NCBI GenBank assembly: GCA_037349105.1
Contig: JAYJMM010000024.1
Coordinates: 62,001 to 126,000, forward strand
From: Limnomonas spitsbergensis
Lineage: Eukaryota; Chlorophyta; Chlorophyceae; Chlamydomonadales
DNA length: 64,000 bases
Direction: 5' to 3'
Part shown: positions 9,501-17,592 of the stretch, piece by piece
Layout: each line of letters starts with the position of its first letter
How positions within the stretch are numbered: the stretch's first letter is position 1
Position numbers and translations under genes: made by a program
The notes under the pieces: generated by a model
Databases searched by the model: none
Told to the model about the DNA's origin: nothing
Seen by the model: the letters and a program-made list of their open reading frames with translations, nothing else

Positions 9501-12500
9501 AACATAGTTTTCTCAGTCTTTTCCTATCCTTGTCTATATCGGGGTCAGGGAACCCCTGGCGCCGAGCTACCCTGTTCCCTTAACATATCACTGACACACT
9601 ACTAGAGGAGCATAGTTTCCCGGTAATTTCCTTTTATTCTTTACACCGGGGTCAGGGAACGCCGGCATTGAGCTGCCTGCCCTGTTCCCTTTACACACCA
9701 CTGACACACTACTAGAGGAGCATAGTTTCCTGGTTGTTCCCTTTTATTATTGATACTGAGGTCAGAGGAGAACGAAGGGTCTCGGTAGTTTCATTGTATT
9801 GGTCATACCAGGGTCAGGGCCGCGCTGTTCCCTTTACCGGCACGATGATAGAGGGGTGTAGTTTCCTTTCTTATTATGTTATGCTGGGGTTACCTTCCTT
9901 GACTTCCGGTGATGGTGCATCCACCCCCCCCCCCTCCTCCGCACGCACATTCCACCCCTCTCCTCCTCTCTTCATCCTCCCTCCCTCCCTCCCTCCCTCC
10001 CTCCCTCCCTCCCTCCCTCCCTCCCTCCCTCCCTCCCTCCAACCCATCCTCCTGATTTCACCTTCCCCCCTCCTCCTCATCCCCTCCCTCCCTCCACCCC
10101 ATTCCTCCCCCCCACCCCCCCACCTGCACCCCACAACTTATCTCCCTACCCCCCTACCTCTGGTTAGAGGCCTGTGGTTTTAAAGACGAATATAGACACC
10201 TTCACCCCTCCAACCCTCCACCCCATCCTCCTTCATCCCCCCCCCCCCCCTCCTCTCCTCCTCCCCCCACCTCCTCCCCCCACCTGCTTCCTCCAACCTC
10301 CCCCCCCCCCCCCTTCCCTTCTCCTCCCCCCACCTCCTCCCCCCACATGCTTCCTCCAACCTCCCCCCCCCCCCATCCTCCCCCCCCACCTCCTCCCCTC
10401 ACCTCCTCCCCCCACCTCCTCCCCTCACCTCCTCCCCCCACCTCCTCCCCCCACCTGCTTCCTCCAACGTCCCCCTCCCCCCCACCTGCTTCCTCCAACA
10501 CCCCCCCCCCATCCTCCTCCCCCCACCTCCTCTCCCCTCCACCCCTCCACCCCACCCTCCAACCCCCACCCCCCTCATCCCCTCCTCCTCCCCCCACCTC
10601 CTCCCCCCTCCTCCTCCCCCCTCCTCCTCCCCCCTCCTCCTCCCCCCACCTCCTCCCCCCACCTCCTCCCCCCACCTGCTTCCTCCAACCTTTCCCTCCT
10701 TCCCCCCCCCCCTCCTTCCCTCCTCTGCAGGCCTGTGGCTTCAATGAGAACATGGACACCTTTACCAAGGCAGGGTACAACATCTACGGCATGAGCGCAG
10801 ACACGCCCGCTGCACAGGTATGAGCCACGCTGTGTTAAAGCTGCAATGCTTATTCTTGAAGGGGGGGGGGGGGGGAGGGGGTAGTGGGGGAGCAGGGGGT
10901 TGGGGAGGAGGCAGGTAAGCGCCGTAGCTGCAGAGGTATGAGCCACACTGTGTGTTAAGGCTGCAGTACTCATTATGGATGGGGGGGGGGGTATTGGGGG
11001 AGCAGGGGGGGGGGAGGAGGCAGGTAAGCGCCGTAGCTGCAGAGGTATGAGCCACACTGTGTGTTAAGGCTGCAATACTCATTATGGATGGGGGGGGGTA
11101 GTGGGGGAGCAGGGGGGGGGGAGGAGGCAGGTAAGCGCCGTAGCTGCAGAGGTATGAGCCACACTGTGTGTTAAGGCTGCAATACTCATTATGGATGGGG
11201 GGGGGTAGTGGGGGAGCAGGGGGGGGGGAGGAGGCAGGTAAGCGCCGTAGCTGCAGAGGTATGAGCCACACTGTGTGTTAAGGCTTCAATACTCATTATG
11301 GATGGGGAGGGGGGTAGTGGGGGAGCAGGGGGTTGGGGAGGGTGCAGGTAAACGCCGTAGCTGCAGAGGTTTGACCCATGAGTTCAGACGCGCCTGCTGC
11401 TCAAGTATGAGCCACATTGTGTGTTGTGGCGGTTATGTTCATTCCTGGGGGTTCCGATAAACTCTGTACAGGTAGGTTCAAAGTATTGGCCTCATTGTGA
11501 AAAGGGCCCACAAAATCCATAACAGGGGGCTGGGCAGGAATGCTCTGTCGTTGCTCAGGTATGGCCCTGCTGTGTGGAGGGGTCATAAAATGCATTCCAG
11601 GGGGCCTTGCAAATAAATCGGTAGCTGCTCAGGTATGGCCCTGCTGTGTTGAGGGGCCACACAATGCATTCCATTGGGCCTTGCAAATAAATCGGTAGCT
11701 GCTCAGGTATGGCCCTGCTGTGTTGAGGGGCCACACAATGCATTCCAGGGGGCCTTGCAAATAAACTCGGTAGCTGCAAAGGCATGGTCATACTGTGTGT
11801 ATTCGTGTGGCAATGCTCTCTGCCTTAATGTTGATTCCAGGGGGAGGCAGCTTGACATTGTAGCTACATCTTGGCCTTTGACTGGAGGAACCGAATGCAA
11901 CAAGTCGTGCTGCTTTGGGCACTGGCCAAGGTCTGCTGAATGTTTGGTCCCTGCCGGCCCTGATATAGGAGGTCTAGGAAGCCCTTCAGCATGAATTGTA
12001 AGATTGTATGTTAGTCCTGGCAGCACTGTGCTCAGGCAGGGCGTTTGCTTAAAGGGTGGAAGGCGCTTGAAACACATGACCAAGAAAAAGGGAGCACCAA
12101 GTTGATTGTTTTTTCTGAGACCCTCCCACCCAGGCCTTAATAGGCCTGGAAAAAAGCGAAATATCCCTGGGTCCAAGGGAAAGAGCTTGGGAATCCGTTC
12201 ACTAAAAGTTCTAAATTCGATATCCTGCAGGATCTGAAACCTGGTATCTATTATCCATCAGGGTTTAGAGGGCATCTGTTGGGGTGAAGGTGTGGATGGA
12301 GTGGAGCCTGAGGGTGGGATGTAGGGTGTCTTCCCTTTGCGTGTTGCACATGTTGTGGTGTGCAGGTGCAAGCCATGCACGCTATGCGCTCACTCAGCGC
12401 TTTATGGACTGGACATATCTGGGGCTGGAGCTGTTTAGTCTTTCACAGGGCTTGAGCGTTCCGCTTGAAGTATTTGGCTGTCAAAACCAGCAGAGAAGGC

Positions 12501-15500
12501 TTCGCCAACCCACTTGTTAACTGCCCCTTGCCGGGGTCCCTTCCTTCCCCTCCCTACCTGGACCCCGTTTCACCTCTGGCCAATTCACACTTCCATAACT
12601 TGGCCACTCTTCGACCCCATATCTCTGTGCCCATCATCTTGTTTGATCTCTGTGCCCATCATTTATTTTCTGTATTTCCCAGCAGGCGGCGTGCAAGGTG
12701 ACTCAAGACTTCAAGTAGCCACTGCTGAGTCATCCATCTTCTTCTAGGATTCTAGCCCCTCACTGCAGGATGAAATAGCTGTCCCAGTGTCCCTCCTCTG
12801 CCACGATCCTATCTCACTCCTTGCTCCCTCCCTCGAAATCCCTTGTTTTCTTTCCCAGGCCGTGTAAAAGGCCACTCACGCCTGTGTGTCCTTCCTATCT
12901 CCCTCCTCTCTAGCTGTTTGCTTCCTCCTGCCCTTGCTCTCTCTGGTCATTCTTTCCGACATGCCAGGTGGCGAGGAAGGCGAGTCATGGCTGTGAGCGC
13001 CCGCTGCTATGTTTTCATGTTGGGCTAGGTTCTGACCTCCCAGAACATCATGATCTCTGTCTCCCTTCTGCCAATAAACGTGTTTGTTTTCCAGGCGGAA
13101 CGAATGAGATCTCATTAGTCGTACTATTTTGAGGCAGTCTGTCCCTCGCTATTTTTGCTATTTTTCTAATTGTTTTGTATTCGCCATGCAGCAAGGAGGG
13201 TGTCTCATCTCCCACTCTTCAAGACTGGGTCTCTTACTCTCTCTGTTCACTTTCCCCTCAGTTTTTGTTTCCTGGGCTGCGTGAAAGGCAGCTAATCTTC
13301 CACTCTCCTGCCTCCTGGGTGTTCCGGTCCATCTCTTCATTTTTTTTTCATTTTTCTGTTTTTATTTGCCAGATAATGTGCAAGGCAATCCACTCATGTT
13401 CCACTCCTGACACCTGTGTCTCCCATGGTCCCTGTCCAATTTCTGTCCGTTTTCTTTGCCAGGCGGCTTCGAGGGTCATCTACCACTGTTCACACCTGTG
13501 TGTCCTATTCTCTCTGTTTATTTTCGGCAGAGCACCCCAGGCGGCTGAAGGTCGCGGGGGCGAAGCCCCTAGAGTCACTCTGTATCTGTCCGTCCGCCTG
13601 ATGCTTCTGGAATGTCCCGGAAACTTTGTGCGCTACAGCGCAAATCTATCTACTGTATTTATAATGGTTATTCCTGTCGGACCTCAAAGGCCGAGGAGCA
13701 GAAATGAGAAACTCAGCTATCAAGGCTGGATCTCACAGCGGATGATGTTAGGTGTCACGCTGTCCCCTAGTGTCACGCAACAGCTGCAACTTCGCTTTTC
13801 TATGCGCAATTCGATACGCATCATTACGCACTTGGCCACGCACTTGGCCAGCGATAGAGTTGTGACACATATTTTGAAATCCTGCAACATGGCCAGGGGG
13901 TTTGCTTAGGGTCTAGGTGCCCCCGTCCGCACCTGCGCCTGCCCTCTGAAAAGTCACATACCCGACTGCTCTGCCGTTTTTCGTGCTGCGCAGCAGCACC
14001 TCTGATTCCTTGTCCGGTCTGCTTCCTTTGCCAGGCGGCTTTGAGGGTGACTCATCGGGTCAACTCCCACTCCTAACACCAGGGTCCACCACTCCCTCTG
14101 TTAATTTGTCTGCCTGTTTTCATTTGCTGGGCTGTGTGGGGCAGGCACGGAGGGAGACTCACTCATCTTTCACTCATCAGACCTGTGCCTCCCATACGAT
14201 TTGCTCATTTTTGTTTCAGTTCTGTTACAGGCGGCTAGGAAGGCAAGTCATTTATCTGCCACTCTTCACATCAGAGTCTCCCACTCTCTTTGTTCAAATT
14301 TTGCTTGCATTGTAATTTGATTTACCAGGCAATGTGGAGGGTAAGTCACTCTTCTCACGCTAGCCTCACTCTCTCTCTGTTCATTTGTGGTCCTGTTTTT
14401 TTGCCAGGCATCGTGGAAGGCGACGAATGGCTACAAGTATCCCCTGCTGTGTGACACGGAGTTCAAGGTGGGGCAGGGCGAGTGCAACGCAAGGGGGGGG
14501 AGGGGGGGGGGGCAGACAGGGGTAAGGTGATACGAGGTGGAGGCTGTGGGAAGGTGGGGTAGGGGGATGTTGGGGGAAGCCAAGGTGGGGCAGGGCGAGG
14601 GCAACATGAGGGGGGGGGGATGTAAAGGGGGGAAGGAGGAGGCGGAAACGGTGAGGAGCCTGGAGGGATATTGGGACAAGGTGGTGGGTGCAGGATAGCA
14701 GTGTAGATGTGGGTTCAGCCCATACCGCGTTGATAAATCAACTCCCAATCCCCCCATGGGACGTAGCTTTCTTCCTTTCTGGGTTCAGGGCAAGGGATAA
14801 TGCGGTGGTGGGGATGACGGTGCGGGGAGTGTGTGTGCGTTAGGATCAGTGCAGGGAAGAAGAGTACGCGGTGTCTGCAGAAGAAAAATAACTTTGCAGG
14901 GTTGATACCGCAAATCTGTCAGGTCTGAAATGTAGATGTGCTGATGTGCTATTCCTGAAAAAGATCAAAGGGCAGTCTTGTTCGAAACTTGGCGATTAAA
15001 GGAAAGAAATAGTACCTGCCTAGGGTGTGCAAGTCAAGGGAACATCACAGCTCGGGTCCACAGCCGCATTTCTTGCCGTTTCTGCCAACAATCCTGTTGT
15101 ATTGCATTGTATATTGTTGATACGGTCCACTACGGTGCACCGACTGGAAATCCACACCATGACTGGGTGTTCACACTATTTAATCCTGTATGGGGCCAAC
15201 GTCTTGTATCGCGCCGTATCTATTTATCGTTTTCTGTATCCTTTGTCCCTGCCTGAAGCTGTGGATATGATGACCCATACACACGTGATCATGGTTAAAT
15301 AAATGACGATGGAAGGGTCGTGGATTTGAATTTGGGTTAACCTCGTCATGTTAATGACGTGACACCGCTGGGCCCTGCTCAAAAAAGGCTCGGCCGCGTG
15401 GGCGCCTCACCCCGTCATGTATGTGCTGCTAGTGCTGAGTGGCTCCTAAGCTGGTGTCAAGATCAATCACAGCCAGCAATGCTCAGTGTCTCCCAGTTAG

Positions 15501-16104
15501 TATGGTCGTTACAGTGACATGCAAATTGGCATTGTCTTTCCCTAGCTATTTGCAGTCTCCGAGCTGAGGCCGGTAGCTGAATCAGTATAGCGGCCACTGA
15601 CTCCAACTGACCTTGTATGCAGGTTAATGACGTTACACCTCGGGGCCCTGTTTAAAAAGGCTCGGCCGCGTGGGTGCTAAACTAAAGGGTTGGGAGGAAA
15701 GAACGTGACAAACACAGGGGGGCAGGACAAGGAAAAATAGGATAAGTGGGAAGTAAAGTGAAGGGACAAAACAACAGGCTGGAAAAAAATGGAATATCCA
15801 GCCTCTGAAAACGACCACGCCTAAACGATATCTAACACGTCTTCCACAAAGACTAGGCATCCCACCCAAACCCTTTATGCGGCAATATCATGGTAGCGCT
15901 ACTGCCTGATTTTGACCAGTCAGTTTGTTTACCTCGTCTTGCCCTGTTTTTATGCAGGTGCTACCACTGCTGAGCGGCTCCCAGGCCGGCGGCAAGATCA
16001 TACGCACACACGTGATTGTTGCCAAAGGAGGCAAGGTGGTCGATCTGAAGCTTGGTGTGGCAGCCAAAGACAGTGTCCCGGAAGCGATGAAGTTTGTTTC
16101 ATAG
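6263..16104 (+). CDS. PRXQ: PrxQ/BCP-type peroxiredoxin, five exons, probably organelle-targeted
   Basis: Thiol peroxidase reducing H2O2 and alkyl hydroperoxides. Coding exons are 6263-6511, 8499-8570, 10731-10817, 14408-14467 and 15958-16104. All introns are phase 0 and GT-AG, giving 204 residues and a TAG stop. Residues 1-50 are rich in Ser, Arg and Ala without any acidic residue, as in a plastid or mitochondrial leader; the core starts near Met51. The universal motif PxxxTxxC is PKANTSGC (residues 97-104), giving peroxidatic Cys104. Cys109 makes the CX4C spacing typical of atypical 2-Cys PrxQ/BCP enzymes, which are regenerated by thioredoxin. Arg172 (KIIRTHVIV) fits the conserved active-site Arg. 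YPLLCD (residues 148-153) is also family-typical. Oddities: the CX4C motif is split between exons 2 and 3, every intron is full of decayed copies of neighbouring exon ends, and a LINE tail abuts exon 5. The family call is firm; compartment and expression are inferred. Confidence 0.9.
6766..6922 (+). repeat. 51-52 bp tandem repeat, three copies, in PRXQ intron 1
   Basis: Units start at 6766, 6817 and 6869 with TTGACATTCGCTGTATTTAA and differ by a single inserted C. The array ends at about 6922. Confidence 0.9.
7326..7500 (+). repeat. Two diverged ~115-bp copies in PRXQ intron 1
   Basis: The block with GATGGCCACATTTGAGGGGG followed by GCTACAATTTAG occurs near 7335 and again near 7449. A further diverged pair (7600-7770 and 8080-8270, sharing GGGAAGGCAA and CAAAT) ends in segments that resemble the exon 2 acceptor. 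Confidence 0.7.
7933..7967. repeat. AT-only perfect inverted repeat
   Basis: Arms 7933-7948 (TAATTTTTAATTAATT) and 7952-7967 are exact reverse complements around AAC, inside a 130-bp AT-rich island of intron 1. It may be a cruciform-prone or scaffold-type element; no function is shown. Confidence 0.8.
8247..8264 (+). repeat. Decayed copy of PRXQ exon 2 start (copy 1)
   Basis: CTCTAG followed by GACATGGTTCGTGATCAG parallels the true acceptor CTCCAG and exon 2 start GACATGGTGCGTGATAAC at 8499. After 18 bases the similarity stops. Confidence 0.65.
8415..8445 (+). repeat. Decayed copy of PRXQ exon 2 start (copy 2)
   Basis: CCCTCCAG then GGCATTCTGCCTGATGAAC and GGGGGCTTCATC aligns base for base, with scattered changes, to exon 2 at 8499-8529. 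It has an intact AG acceptor and a pyrimidine tract, so it is a potential decoy acceptor. Confidence 0.65.
8499..8570 (+). CDS. PRXQ: PRXQ exon 2: peroxidatic Cys
   Basis: A 24-codon exon, residues 84-107, from acceptor CTCCAG to donor GTAACG. It holds VIFIYPKANTSGCTAQ with peroxidatic Cys104. The resolving Cys109 is in the next exon, 2.16 kb away. Confidence 0.92.
8880..9905 (+). repeat. Diverged 110-140 bp tandem array in PRXQ intron 2
   Basis: About eight degenerate units share the elements GCTGTGCTGTTCCCTTTAC, AGAGGNGNRTAGTTTCC, TTATACCAGGG and a GACTT/GTCAG stretch. The clearest pair is 9563-9660 and 9680-9770 (ACTGACACACTACTAGAGGA in both). Each contains a CAGG acceptor-like core, but I could not match them convincingly to an exon. 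Confidence 0.6.
9977..10040 (+). repeat. (CCCT)n microsatellite
   Basis: About 15 uninterrupted CCCT units inside PRXQ intron 2, at the start of an 800-bp pyrimidine-rich tract leading into exon 3. Confidence 0.95.
10170..10206 (+). repeat. Decayed copy of PRXQ exon 3 start
   Basis: TTAGAG then GCCTGTGGTTTTAAAGACG and ATAGACACCTTCACC mirrors the start of exon 3 (GCCTGTGGCTTCAATGAG, then ATGGACACCTTTACC) at 10731. It sits upstream of the C-rich tract, 561 bp before the real exon. Confidence 0.75.
10207..10722 (+). repeat. C-rich low-complexity tract before PRXQ exon 3
   Basis: Nearly pure pyrimidine with poly-C runs and repeated CCCACCTCCTCC and CACCTGCTTCCTCCAAC units. It supplies an extreme polypyrimidine tract to the exon 3 acceptor; the minus strand carries dense G runs. 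Proline-rich reading frames across it are composition artefacts. Confidence 0.9.
10731..10817 (+). CDS. PRXQ: PRXQ exon 3: resolving Cys helix
   Basis: A 29-codon exon, residues 108-136, between CTGCAG and donor GTATGA. It begins ACGFNENMDTF, with Cys109 as the probable resolving residue, and ends GMSADTPAAQ, the conserved strand and turn of the family. Confidence 0.92.
10809..11415 (+). repeat. Tandem array of PRXQ exon 3 donor with G-runs (107-118 bp unit)
   Basis: The exon 3 end and donor (GCTGCACAG, GTATGAGCCAC) recurs as GCTGCAGAG, GTATGAGCCACACTGTGTG, with donor-like GT at 10936, 11045, 11152 and 11259, and weaker at 11369 and 11405. Units contain runs of 8-15 G and GGAGGAGGCAGGTAAGCGCC, a second donor-like site. 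The last copy (11377-11404) also repeats upstream exon sequence (CATGAGTTCAGACGCGCC). Confidence 0.9.
11550..11790 (+). repeat. ~74-bp tandem repeat, three copies
   Basis: Units run GCTCAGGTATGGCCCTGCTG, then a GAGGGG stretch, AATGCATTCCA, GGCCTTGCAAATAAA and CGGTAGCT. The CTCAGGTATG core again looks like the exon 3 end plus donor, so this is probably a second, older expansion of the same segment. Confidence 0.85.
11800..12650. other. PRXQ intron 3 interior, nothing recognised
   Basis: No repeat or open frame that I can support. A weak AGGTGCAAGC acceptor-like site occurs at about 12364. Confidence 0.3.
12660..14345 (+). repeat. Array of decayed PRXQ exon 4 acceptor copies
   Basis: At least eleven segments spaced about 60-500 bp repeat the pattern of the true exon 4 boundary (TTTGCCAG, GCATCGTGGAAGGCGACGAAT): near 12680, 12858, 12966, 13094, 13371, 13462, 13536, 14033, 14128, 14230 and 14328. 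Typical forms are TTTGCCAGGCGGCTTCGAGG and TTTGCCAGGCGGCTTTGAGG. Between them are C/T-rich stretches with CACTC, CCTGTGTCTCC and CTCTCTGTTCATTT in recurring order, so the repeated unit includes the intron end as well as the first exon bases. Confidence 0.75.
12968..13028 (+). repeat. Near full-length decayed copy of PRXQ exon 4
   Basis: After ATGCCAG the segment GTGGCGAGGAAGGCGAGTCA, then ATGGCTG..., CCCGCTGCTATGT and finally GGGCTAG before GT, aligns over the entire 60-bp exon 4 (61 bp here). The frame contains a stop, so inclusion would truncate the protein. Confidence 0.7.
14408..14467 (+). CDS. PRXQ: PRXQ exon 4
   Basis: A 20-codon exon, residues 137-156: ASWKATNGYKYPLLCDTEFK. It lies between acceptor TTTGCCAG and donor GTGGGG and carries the family-typical YPLLCD motif. 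Confidence 0.92.
14468..14660 (+). repeat. G-rich donor-derived duplication after PRXQ exon 4
   Basis: The exon 4 end and donor (CAAG, GTGGGGCAGGGCGAGTGCAA) is repeated at 14578-14610 as CCAAGGTGGGGCAGGGCGAG, followed in both cases by a run of 8-12 G. The unit is about 115 bp, with an intermediate weaker copy (GAAGGTGGGG at 14550). Confidence 0.8.
14661..15246. other. PRXQ intron 4 interior
   Basis: No gene or clear repeat recognised. Minor open frames lack any family resemblance. Confidence 0.3.
15247..15343 (+). repeat. Decayed copy of PRXQ exon 5, middle part
   Basis: CATACACACGTGATCATGGT, then GGAAGGGTCGTGGATTTGAA, parallels exon 5 at about 15997-16050 (CATACGCACACACGTGATTG, then GGCAAGGTGGTCGATCTGAA). 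An in-frame TAA interrupts it. Confidence 0.7.
15352..15412 (-). mobile_element. 61-bp LINE 3' tail with 8-bp target duplication
   Basis: CGTCATGT occurs at 15344-15351 and again at 15413-15420. Between them is the 3' end of the same element found at 15625 and 17603: on the plus strand TAATGACGTGACACC, then GGGCCCTGCTC and GGCTCGGCCGCGTGGGCGCC. The element is inserted on the minus strand and is severely 5'-truncated. Confidence 0.7.
15415..15480 (+). repeat. Decayed copy of PRXQ exon 5 start
   Basis: TGTGCTGCTAGTGCTGAGTG, then GCTCCTAAGCTGGTGTCAAG, aligns with exon 5 start GTGCTACCACTGCTGAGCGG, then CTCCCAGGCCGGCGGCAAGA. It follows directly on the 61-bp LINE tail. Confidence 0.75.
15616..15959 (-). 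mobile_element. LINE 3' fragment (15625-15950) inserted on the PRXQ exon 5 acceptor, 9-bp target duplication
   Basis: TATGCAGGT occurs at 15616-15624 and 15951-15959. The insert starts, like the two other copies, with TAATGACGTTACACC and GGCTCGGCCGCGTGGGTGC. On the minus strand its upper part resembles the end of the retroelement ORF (GGGTGGGATGC near 15860; compare GGGTGGGATGCGTTCGCTTT at about 18025-18006). The second copy of the duplication contains the AG acceptor now used by exon 5, so the pyrimidine tract in front of that exon is element-derived. Confidence 0.7.
15958..16104 (+). CDS. PRXQ: PRXQ exon 5: C-terminal part and stop
   Basis: Residues 157-204, then TAG at 16102-16104. Contains GGKIIRTHVIVAKGGKVVDL with the conserved Arg172, and ends EAMKFVS, as expected for the last helix. 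The usual LIKALG-type stretch after the fourth exon is replaced by VLPLLSGSQAG. Confidence 0.92.
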   Translation: MLPLLSGSQAGGKIIRTHVIVAKGGKVVDLKLGVAAKDSVPEAMKFVS

Positions 16105-16340
16105 GAGATCCGGATGTCAATCTGACATACTTTCTTGCGTTTAATCATTTCGGAAAGTAGCGAGAAAGCCCAATGTGGTATACATCTAAGAGCAATGTCC
16201 CAGGCACACAACAATTTGTTGTATAGATGGGCCCCGGGATAGGTTTCTGATAAAAGGGTTTTGTACTGCTTTATATTTTGGAAGCCAGCGGATCGGAAGA
16301 TGGGTGGCGGATTCAAGGAAAGTGCCCCGTGTGCTAAGTT

Positions 16341-16345
16341 TGTAA
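16341..16345 (+). promoter_or_regulatory. Possible polyadenylation signal TGTAA
   Basis: TGTAA is the usual polyadenylation signal of many chlorophyte algae and occurs 237 bp after the PRXQ stop. The pentamer is common by chance, so support is weak. Confidence 0.2.
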
Positions 16346-17592
16346 TACAGACCTTGCTTCCGATGGCGACACTTGTGCCGCCGCATGACAAGGCATAGCC
16401 AAGACAATACCGGCCAATACAAGCACCATTTGAACACCCACTGACGACATAATCCCATTCCCAAATACTCTGCATGCACAGAGTTTGCACACCTCATTGG
16501 GCGACACTAATGAACATGGGATTGCATGGGTCGCTCATGACGCCGAATTGCCACGGTCAAGACCAAAGGGTCAACACTCAGACCCACCCAAAAAGGCAAA
16601 CGCATGATCCCTCCCCCAAGACACCACGCATACCAAAATCGATTGGACTAAACGTCTAAAATGTGCCGATCAATGAAAAATTTATGTACCGTAAGGAACA
16701 TGCACGGGGAATTGTATGGCGCTTTTCTCCTCTCTCCTCTCTGCGGACCCTTAAGGCTCTTCTTTAGCAGGCCAATATAGGGGGCCGTGTTATGTACGGC
16801 GCTTTTGCTCAGATCTCAAGGTAGCCGATCCAACAGTATTTGCCCTTCGCCTAAAGTATCGTAAGTCATCATAGGGTCCGTGCAACTCCCCAAAAAAGAA
16901 TTTGATTTTGTATCATACAGCTAAAAATTTATAAAACAGTCATGCTCTGGCGAAAAATATTTTAATTTACGGTAATGCCGCGCAGCAAATTATGTAATTT
17001 AATGCCGCGCATCAATTACAATCATTTTAATTTCCGTTTGCGCAGCACTTTCAGCCAATAAAATACAACTCTGTCATGACCCTCGTTTGATGCTAGGAAG
17101 GACAGTACACGGTCAGCAAAACTCAGCGTAGTCCTCCTCCTCCTCCGCCGGTTCCAGGACTGAGCCTGTGGAAAGGACCACCCTTGCCGGTTCTATGCCT
17201 CAGGAAACGTGCGACTGTTGGGGCCCCTAAGCGTCAGCACCCGTCTCTGCCCGAAGGATCGAGCTTGGCTACGGGGACTGGCGTAAGGATCACTCGACGG
17301 ATGTCAAATCAAACAGTTTTTTTATATTTATTATGACAGTTAACTAATCTACGTTTCCGAGGTAAGCCGTACACGAAACCTGGTTGAGTCGAAAAGATAA
17401 ATTATACTCGAGCGCGCTGACTTCGAAGACTACTGGACGCCTGAGATCAAGCATGGGTCATGCTACATGTTTGTTCTCAAGGAATTTGTAAGCCTGCCAT
17501 TCCAGGTTCTCTGTGCGAGAAGCAAACTTCCCCCGGCTCCACTTATCACTCGGTCTCTCAATCCAGAAAGGCAGGCAATGGTCGAGGGCGGT
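16346..17592. other. Intergenic, nothing recognised
   Basis: Stop-rich in all frames, with a moderately AT-rich patch at 16900-17060. No gene, RNA or repeat could be supported. Confidence 0.4.

Noticed and set aside
10174..10823. Proline-rich (plus) or glycine-rich (minus) protein
   Set aside because: Low-complexity C/T tract gives open frames in all phases; a peroxiredoxin exon lies at its end in a defined frame.
13175..13909. 244-residue ORF in PRXQ intron 3
   Set aside because: It runs through several decayed exon 4 acceptor copies and pyrimidine tracts and has no domain resemblance.
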